From an uncultured Pelagibacteraceae bacterium (lineage in GTDB: Bacteria; Pseudomonadota; Alphaproteobacteria; Pelagibacterales; Pelagibacteraceae): 37,046 nucleotides of DNA. Every line of letters starts with the position of its first letter. Position 1 is the stretch's first letter. Below, in pieces: positions 31,925 to 37,046 of this stretch. Where the stretch lies: NCBI GenBank assembly GCA_902555185.1, contig CACDSA010000008.1:1-37046 (forward strand), given 5' to 3'. Position numbers and translations under genes: made by a program. The notes beneath the pieces were generated by a model that was not told the DNA's origin, did not search any database, and was given only the letters and a program-made list of their open reading frames with translations.

Positions 31925-32089
31925 ATGAAAAACGATGATCATATTGTCATAGATAATGATAGCGGAAAAATAGATAATATTTGTGAAGAGTGCAAAAATG
32001 AAGATGAAACTGTAAAACAAAATTTAATAATGTATAGCTACAAAATTTGTAATAGTTGTAATCTTTCTAAAAAAATATTTCCGCTTTAA
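31925..32089 (+). CDS. 54-residue two-CxxC protein
   Basis: A short acidic-basic protein with a zinc-ribbon-like arrangement, C20-x-x-C23 and C42-x-x-C45. An acidic N-terminal stretch precedes the first pair, and a polar helix with Met and Tyr separates the two. It starts 23 bases from the divergent msrA start, and its last 4 bases overlap the stop of the convergent Yip1-like gene. Both pairs being intact in an AT-rich reading frame supports a real gene. No family recognised; a small metal-binding or regulatory protein is the natural guess. Confidence 0.55.
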   Translation: MKNDDHIVIDNDSGKIDNICEECKNEDETVKQNLIMYSYKICNSCNLSKKIFPL

Positions 32090-32607
32090 ATTCCTTTAAA
32101 TAAAACTAGTATTAAAAATAAGAAAAAAGCTTGAACTAACCAGGAAACAACCACAACACCAAAAGCTTTCCATAAACTATCATAGTCTAAAGCAGATTTT
32201 ACTGCTACTACCATGCAAGCAAGCATCCAAAAAGCTGACCCAACAAATGTTACTGTCATAAGTTCTGGAGTTACACCAAAAACCCTGATGAGACCAGGTG
32301 CACTTGAAAATCCAATTGTTCTTAAAAGTTCGCCGTGATCACTTTTAGTTTTATTATCTCCAAATAATTTAACACCAACAAAATAAATTATATAAGCCCA
32401 AACATACCAACTAAGTAAAGATAAAGCTGGAGCAATTAAAAAATTTGATGCTCCTAAATGTATCGATCCAACACCGGCTGCCAAACTAGACAAAACGACA
32501 ACAGAACCAGCTTGAAAAGTTGCTTTTTTATCTTTTTCTACCTCTTCAAATAATTCTATATCAATTTTAATAGCTCTGAATATTCTACTTATAAACAAGT
32601 TAATCAT
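32086..32607 (-). CDS. Yip1-family membrane protein
   Basis: A 173-residue protein with four to five membrane helices after a cytoplasmic N-terminal stretch (residues 1-30). The Yip1 domain is suggested by SLLSWYVWAYIIYFVGVKLF and RTIGFSSAPGLIRVFG, with proline in SAPGL and helices ending in GI. Bacterial members have no known role. Its stop overlaps the end of the CxxC gene, and its start abuts hisN's stop with no gap, so it follows hisN in one transcript. Confidence 0.8.
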   Translation of the reverse strand: MINLFISRIFRAIKIDIELFEEVEKDKKATFQAGSVVVLSSLAAGVGSIHLGASNFLIAPALSLLSWYVWAYIIYFVGVKLFGDNKTKSDHGELLRTIGFSSAPGLIRVFGVTPELMTVTFVGSAFWMLACMVVAVKSALDYDSLWKAFGVVVVSWLVQAFFLFLILVLFKGI

Positions 32608-33399
32608 TTATTTTACAAAAGGTTTTAAAAGTTTAAGAATTTTATTATGTAAACTTCTATTTGATGTAGCCAAAATATTGCCTCCAGTTTCCGCAGCTTG
32701 ATTATCCCAATTAGTAACTATTGCTCCAGAATTTTTTATAATTGGTATCAATGGAAGTATATCATAAGGTTTTAAATTTGCCTCAATAACTGCATCGACT
32801 TTCCCCTCTGCAAGTAAACAATAATTTAAGGCATCAAATCCAGCTAACCTAAATGACCAACCAAACTTTTTAATGACTTTACGCTGTCTTTCGTAACTTA
32901 AAGTTCCGTGAAAATTTCCTATAATTTTTATACTTTTCAGATTGTCATTATTAGATGATCTAAGTATAAATCTTTTGTTATTTTTAAAGACATAAGAGTT
33001 AGTTTTGTTATTTATATAATATTTATTAAGCTCTGGAAAATTAGCTAATCCTAAAAGTGATTTGTCATGATATGACAAGCTAATTAAATTTGACCATGTC
33101 GGTGCGCCTATAACGAAAGCTCTTGTTCCATCAATAGGATCGATAGACCATTTTAAATGATTTGATGAATGCTTGTCCTGAAATTCTTCTCCAATAATTG
33201 AGTCATTGGGAAAATTCTTATTAATTAGAGTTCGAATATATTTTTCGAAAGCTTTATCAAAATTTGTCACGGGATCAAAATCTTTTTTTGATTTAGATTT
33301 GTTATTTACTTTTATTCCAGATTTTGATTTTTTCTTATAAAATAAGTTTAATTTTGAAGGTAATTTTTTTAAAAAGTTGAATGATTTTTTATAATTCAT
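32608..33399 (-). CDS. hisN: Histidinol-phosphatase, inositol monophosphatase type
   Basis: A 263-residue Mg-dependent phosphatase of the IMPase superfamily. Metal ligands are E71-E72 (IGEEF) and D87-PIDG-T92 (SIDPIDGT), with DPVTNFD at 42-48 and the later EANLKPYDILPLIPIIKNSG. In alphaproteobacteria this subgroup supplies the histidinol-phosphate phosphatase step of histidine synthesis, and hisI lies 8 kb away. A general inositol monophosphatase is the alternative. Its stop abuts the start of the Yip1-like gene without a gap. Length is normal. Confidence 0.82.
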   Translation of the reverse strand: MNYKKSFNFLKKLPSKLNLFYKKKSKSGIKVNNKSKSKKDFDPVTNFDKAFEKYIRTLINKNFPNDSIIGEEFQDKHSSNHLKWSIDPIDGTRAFVIGAPTWSNLISLSYHDKSLLGLANFPELNKYYINNKTNSYVFKNNKRFILRSSNNDNLKSIKIIGNFHGTLSYERQRKVIKKFGWSFRLAGFDALNYCLLAEGKVDAVIEANLKPYDILPLIPIIKNSGAIVTNWDNQAAETGGNILATSNRSLHNKILKLLKPFVK

Positions 33400-33434
33400 T
33401 ATGTGTATATAACTTAATTTAAAATAAAATATAT

Positions 33435-33905
33435 ATGAAAATATCTAAAAATTTTGAGCCCTTAGTTGCAGGTGTAGCAGCCTCAGTGATTATAGGAATA
33501 TTATCATTTTTGAGCTTTGAAACATCCACAGGATTTTGGTTAATGTTCTCTTTTGGCTCTACTACTCTTATAGTTTTAGTCTTTTACGAAAGTGAGTTTG
33601 CTCAACCGCCAAATATTTTTTTTGGCCACCTATTAGGAATTATTATAGGAATTTTATTTAATGAATTTTTTGGTATCTCATTTGTCACTCTTGGTTTATC
33701 GGTTGGAACAACTGTTACATTCATGATGTATTTAAAAATAATACATCCGCCGGCTGCAGCTAATCCTCTAATTGCTTTATTTGCTGACGTATCGATCAAT
33801 TATATTATTTTTCCAGTATTTGTTGGAACTATTGTTATAATTGTTTCATCGGTTTTAATTAATAAATTTATCTTAAAAAGAACTTATCCAAAAAGATGGT
33901 TTTAA
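33435..33905 (+). CDS. HPP-family membrane protein
   Basis: A 156-residue protein with four hydrophobic helices carrying the eponymous motif in KIIHPPAAANPLIAL (about residues 101-115). The opening EPLVAGVAASVIIGILSFLS and the GSTTLIVLVFYESEFAQPPN stretch are also typical. Some cyanobacterial and chloroplast HPP proteins transport nitrite; here the substrate is unknown. It ends four bases into the convergent TspO gene. Confidence 0.87.
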   Translation: MKISKNFEPLVAGVAASVIIGILSFLSFETSTGFWLMFSFGSTTLIVLVFYESEFAQPPNIFFGHLLGIIIGILFNEFFGISFVTLGLSVGTTVTFMMYLKIIHPPAAANPLIALFADVSINYIIFPVFVGTIVIIVSSVLINKFILKRTYPKRWF

Positions 33906-34366
33906 TTTAATATAAATATTGCGCTATTTAAAACCAACGCATAGCTTGACCAAGATATATAGGGAATCATTAAATAGAAACTAATTTTATCTTTACTAAA
34001 ATATTCTTTCATCAAAATTATTATAAATACTAAAATTATAATAAGATTTATTAATGCTAAACCAATTTGATGAAATCCAAAAAATACAATGGTCCATGTG
34101 CTATTAAAAAATATATGCACAAAATATAATTTAATTAATTTACTATCGAAAATTTTTATCCATATTTTCCAAATAGCTAACGACATCATCAAATATAAGC
34201 TCGACCATACAGGACCAAATACCCAACTTGGAGGGTTAAAACTTGGCAATATGATCTGTGAATACCAAGGCTCTTTAAATGCTGATGTCGCATAACCTCC
34301 TATTGCAGGTGCTACAAAGGTAATTAATAAAATTATAGTTAAAGATAAATATTTATTCTTTGTCAT
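33902..34366 (-). CDS. tspO: TspO/MBR-family tryptophan-rich sensory protein
   Basis: A 154-residue protein with five membrane helices. Family motifs are WYSQIILPSFNPPSWVFGPV and WSSLYLMMSLAIW near the N-terminus, then FFNSTWTIVFFGFHQIG. TspO binds porphyrins and helps control responses to oxygen, light and oxidant stress. It is shorter in tryptophans than some homologues but keeps the main ones. It lies divergent from the SDR gene (21-base spacer) within a region of oxidant-defence genes. Confidence 0.92.
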   Translation of the reverse strand: MTKNKYLSLTIILLITFVAPAIGGYATSAFKEPWYSQIILPSFNPPSWVFGPVWSSLYLMMSLAIWKIWIKIFDSKLIKLYFVHIFFNSTWTIVFFGFHQIGLALINLIIILVFIIILMKEYFSKDKISFYLMIPYISWSSYALVLNSAIFILN

Positions 34367-34387
34367 AATATGAGATATAACTAATTA

Positions 34388-35140
34388 ATGTCAGAAAATC
34401 AGAAAAAAATATGGATTACAGGCGCAAGTAGTGGAATAGGAAAGGCTGTAGCTGAAAAATTTGCTAATGAAGGATGGAAAGTAGCTGTATCTGCTAGAAG
34501 AAAAGAATTACTTGATGAATTAGCTAAAAATCCAAATATTAAATCATTTCCGTTAGATGTAACAAATCGATCTCAAATAAGCGAGGTTTTTAAAAATATT
34601 ATAAAAGAGTTTGAAAATTTAGACATATGTCTATTTTCAAGCGGAACATATGAACCAAAAGATGAACAAAGCATAGACCCAGATAAAATTAAAAATGTAA
34701 TGAATGTAAATTTTTTAGGCGTTATCGATTGTGTAAAAGTTGTTGAGGATTATTTTAAAAATAAAAAATCTGGACATATTTCTATTGTATCATCAATAGC
34801 TGGTTACAGAGGTCTACCAAATTCAAGTGGTTATGGTCCCTCTAAAGCTGCTCTAACTAATTTTAGTGAAAGTATTTACTTTGATTTTAAAAAATTTGGA
34901 GTGAGGGTGTCAGTTGTATCACCAGGTTTCATTAAAACCCCATTGACTGATAAAAATGAATTTCCTATGCCATTTTTAAAAACTCCTGAATATGCTGCGG
35001 ATAAAATTTATAATGGCTTGGTGAAAGCAAATTCTTTTGAAATTCATTTCCCAAAAGGGTTAACTTTAACTTTAAAATTTTTAAGAATATTACCTTATAG
35101 ACTTTATTTATTTTTAGTAGACAAACTTGTTAAACGATAA
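34388..35140 (+). CDS. Short-chain dehydrogenase/reductase
   Basis: A 250-residue SDR with an intact active site: cofactor loop TGASSGIGK (11-19), SIVSSIAG serine motif, and GYGPSKAAL with the YxxxK tyrosine. The C-terminal tail (HFPKGLTLTLKFLRILPYRLY) extends beyond the core and looks membrane-associating. SDRs of this type occur in the photolyase / cfa / DUF3833 stress clusters of other proteobacteria, as recalled from those clusters. The substrate is unknown; a lipid is possible. Its stop is immediately followed by the convergent sodB stop. Confidence 0.85.
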   Translation: MSENQKKIWITGASSGIGKAVAEKFANEGWKVAVSARRKELLDELAKNPNIKSFPLDVTNRSQISEVFKNIIKEFENLDICLFSSGTYEPKDEQSIDPDKIKNVMNVNFLGVIDCVKVVEDYFKNKKSGHISIVSSIAGYRGLPNSSGYGPSKAALTNFSESIYFDFKKFGVRVSVVSPGFIKTPLTDKNEFPMPFLKTPEYAADKIYNGLVKANSFEIHFPKGLTLTLKFLRILPYRLYLFLVDKLVKR

Positions 35141-35725
35141 TTAAAGAAGAGAGTCAACGTATTCCCAATTGATTAGTTTATCGAAAAAATTTTCTAAGTA
35201 AGCTGGTCTTTTATTTCTATAATCTAGGTAATAGGAGTGTTCCCAAACATCACAGCCTAATATTGGTTTCATATTCTGAATTATTGGGTTTTCTGCATTT
35301 GGTGATTTAGTTACTACAAGATTATCTTCTTTTAAAGATAACCAACACCATCCAGATCCAAATTGAGTAACTCCAGCATTGATGAACTCTTCTCTGAATT
35401 TTTCAAAACTTCCAAAATTTTGCTTAATCTTATTTTCAAGTTTTGATGGAACGTTTCCGCCTCCATTAGGTTTCATGCACTTCCAAAAAAGATTATGATT
35501 CCAATGTTGGCTAGCGTTGTTAAAAATACCTGCTTTTTTTTCAGAAGATGATTTTTTAATTATATCTTCCAGAGACAATTTTTCATAGTCAGAATCTTTT
35601 ATAAAATTATTTAAGTTAGTAATGTATGTTTGATGGTGCTTACCATGATGTAAATCTAAGGTTTGCTCTGACATAATTGGGGAAAGAGCTGAATTAGCAT
35701 AATCTAATTTAGGAAGTTCAAACAT
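35141..35725 (-). CDS. sodB: Superoxide dismutase, Fe/Mn type
   Basis: A 194-residue cytoplasmic enzyme. Metal ligands: H26 in LDLHHGKHHQTY, H73-type in QHWNHNLFW, and the Asp-His pair in DVWEHSYYLDY. The Gln in NASQHWNH and overall length favour the iron form, but this is not decisive. No signal peptide. It comes directly after the DUF3833 lipoprotein in the same direction (1-base gap), so these genes and the methyltransferase are probably one transcript. Confidence 0.95.
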   Translation of the reverse strand: MFELPKLDYANSALSPIMSEQTLDLHHGKHHQTYITNLNNFIKDSDYEKLSLEDIIKKSSSEKKAGIFNNASQHWNHNLFWKCMKPNGGGNVPSKLENKIKQNFGSFEKFREEFINAGVTQFGSGWCWLSLKEDNLVVTKSPNAENPIIQNMKPILGCDVWEHSYYLDYRNKRPAYLENFFDKLINWEYVDSLL

Positions 35726-35726
35726 A

Positions 35727-36251
35727 TTAATCTTTTACAAACATCACAGTTAATTCTGCAACTTTAATTCCAAATTTAGTCATTGTCGCTCTGTTTATTG
35801 CCACACGCTCATCTTGCATGAAAATCCAATCGTCAAAAGTAATTTTAATATTTTTGCCTTTAACCGGCACAAGTAATACATACTCAAATTTAAAAGCTGG
35901 ACCGTATGAATATCCTTTAGCTGTTCCAACTACATCAGAGGCTGTTCCCTCGTAGTTATGTTCATCAATTTTTTTAATAGTCCATTGACGAGTTTGTCTT
36001 TCCCCATCATTCCAATCAAAAACTTCGTCTAAAATTAATTGAGAACCATCCCATTTTCCGTTTAAATCAGCTTTAAATTGTCTTGTAACTTTTCCAGATC
36101 TATTTTGTAAAACTCCCCAAGCTTTGACATTACCCGATAAATAATTTTCGATAACTAACCTTGGTTTTTGATCTTTAAAATCTGTCGGTTTCATTTTATT
36201 TGCACATCCTGTTGTTAAAATTAGTAAAAATAGTACTATAAATTTTTTCAT
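35727..36251 (-). CDS. DUF3833-family lipoprotein
   Basis: A 174-residue outer-envelope lipoprotein. The signal peptide ends in the lipobox TTGC with the lipidated cysteine at residue 16. The body reads VIENYLSGNVKAWGVLQNRS, GKVTRQFKADLNGKWDG, WIFMQDERVAINRATMTKFG, matching DUF3833, a lipocalin-like barrel family. In other proteobacteria it is encoded with CFA-type methyltransferase, DUF1365 and SDR genes. Here it overlaps the end of the methyltransferase gene by 4 bases, which supports a lipid-related role in the same pathway. Confidence 0.87.
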   Translation of the reverse strand: MKKFIVLFLLILTTGCANKMKPTDFKDQKPRLVIENYLSGNVKAWGVLQNRSGKVTRQFKADLNGKWDGSQLILDEVFDWNDGERQTRQWTIKKIDEHNYEGTASDVVGTAKGYSYGPAFKFEYVLLVPVKGKNIKITFDDWIFMQDERVAINRATMTKFGIKVAELTVMFVKD

Positions 36252-37046
36252 GACGAATATCTATTAGACATAGAGAATTGAATCAAGTTAATGTTTCTAG
36301 ATTTAAAACCGCCTTCACAATAAGATAAGTAGAATTCCCACATACGCTTGAAATATTCATCAAAACCAAGTGGGCTAATTTTTTCCCATGTCCTTAAAAA
36401 ATTTTTTCTCCAAGTTGCTAAAGTTCTGGCATAGTCATCCGAGTAAGTATTGATTTTTTCTAATTTAAGGTCATTTTTTTTAATTATATTCTCCATAAAT
36501 TTAATTGAGGGTAAAAATCCACCTGGAAATATATATTTTTGAATAAAATCCTCATTCGCTCTATATCTTTCAAATAAGCCATCTTTAATCACAATGCCTT
36601 GAATTGCAGCAGTACCATTGTAATTAAGAACATTTTTAATTGTACCAAAATATTGGTCCATATATTTTTCACCGACAGCCTCTATCATTTCTATTGAAGC
36701 TACATGGTCGTACTTTTCCTTAAGATCTCTGTAATCCAAAAACTTTACATTAACTTTATTGTTTAAACCTGAGTTAAAAATCTTCTTTTTAGTAAATTCA
36801 TATTGATTTTTTGAAATCGTGATACAGTCTACGCTTACATCATAATTTTTAGCTAAGAATTCAGCAAAACCACCCCAACCACATCCAATCTCTAAAACCT
36901 TGTTACCATTTTTTATATTCATTAAATTTATAAGCTCTTGAAATTTATTTCTTTGAGCGATTTCTAAATCATCTTTCTCGCTTTTATAGACTGCGCTGGA
37001 ATAAGTGAGAGATTTATCAAGCCACAACGAAAAAAATTCATTCCCT
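36248..37046 (-). CDS. cfa: CFA-synthase-type SAM methyltransferase, truncated at window edge
   Basis: The C-terminal 265 residues of a cyclopropane-fatty-acid-synthase family protein; the frame is open to the right edge and the start lies outside the window. Visible: NEFFSLWLDKSLTYSSAVY, then the SAM motif VLEIGCGWGGFAEFLAKNY, followed by ITISKNQYEF, IEMIEAVGEKY, FIQKYIFPGGFLPS and YCEGGFKSRNINLIQ. CFA synthase adds a methylene group to membrane lipid double bonds. A related enzyme (UfaM in Rhodobacter) methylates fatty acids on the way to furan fatty acids; with a DUF3833 gene next to it, that role is possible too. Confidence 0.9.
   Translation of the reverse strand, partial: GNEFFSLWLDKSLTYSSAVYKSEKDDLEIAQRNKFQELINLMNIKNGNKVLEIGCGWGGFAEFLAKNYDVSVDCITISKNQYEFTKKKIFNSGLNNKVNVKFLDYRDLKEKYDHVASIEMIEAVGEKYMDQYFGTIKNVLNYNGTAAIQGIVIKDGLFERYRANEDFIQKYIFPGGFLPSIKFMENIIKKNDLKLEKINTYSDDYARTLATWRKNFLRTWEKISPLGFDEYFKRMWEFYLSYCEGGFKSRNINLIQFSMSNRYSS

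Noticed and set aside
1-37046. CRISPR array, insertion sequence, prophage or integrase
   Set aside because: No regularly spaced repeats, transposase, integrase or phage structural genes were seen on either strand.

Overview
The window is strongly AT-rich, with overlapping or nearly abutting genes and no spacer above about 240 bases. Gene content (aprBA-aprM, sulfonate lyases, paired ammonium transporters, small photolyase and stress genes) points to a streamlined marine alphaproteobacterium of the SAR11 / Pelagibacterales type. That assignment is inferred from gene families and style; no rRNA gene is present to confirm it. No IS element, phage gene, CRISPR array or tRNA was seen.

Layout. 1-8 kb is a sulfur region. 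It holds the start of xsc (sulfoacetaldehyde acetyltransferase), suyA-suyB (sulfolactate sulfo-lyase), and a leftward operon of CADD-like pABA synthase, mini-nucleotidyltransferase, aprM, aprB, aprA, a 116-residue unknown and a TauE/SafE exporter. Together these suggest release of sulfite from C2/C3 sulfonates, oxidation of sulfite to APS by reverse APS reductase, and export of sulfur anions. 8-11.4 kb has an MFS carrier, a MetC-like enzyme, a 27-residue highly basic peptide and a membrane protein. 11.4-11.6 kb is an unusually structured, GC-richer spacer that is probably a non-coding RNA. 11.7-17 kb holds mnmA, a DUF3553 gene, cysQ, recX, an Aba4-like gene, an isomerase, a rhodanese and a glycosyltransferase. 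17-20 kb has two tandem amt genes and HU.

20-25 kb is a leftward operon folE / 2OG oxygenase / acuI / lysR / rseP, closed by a terminator that contains the rseP stop codon. 24.8-26.8 kb has hisI, a second oxygenase, DUF2237 and a TPR protein. 26.8-37 kb is rich in light and oxidant defence: a photolyase-family protein apparently without its Fe-S cysteines, DCC and DUF2256 proteins, a photolyase-like protein with the FAD domain first (possibly circularly permuted), msrA, tspO, an SDR, sodB, a DUF3833 lipoprotein and a CFA-type methyltransferase running off the window. hisN, a Yip1-like protein and an HPP protein sit among them.

Most notable are the compact sulfonate-to-sulfite-to-APS region with a tiny nucleotidyltransferase where ATP sulfurylase might be expected, the CADD-type enzyme with all its diagnostic residues, the unidentified structured RNA, and the two unusual photolyase relatives.
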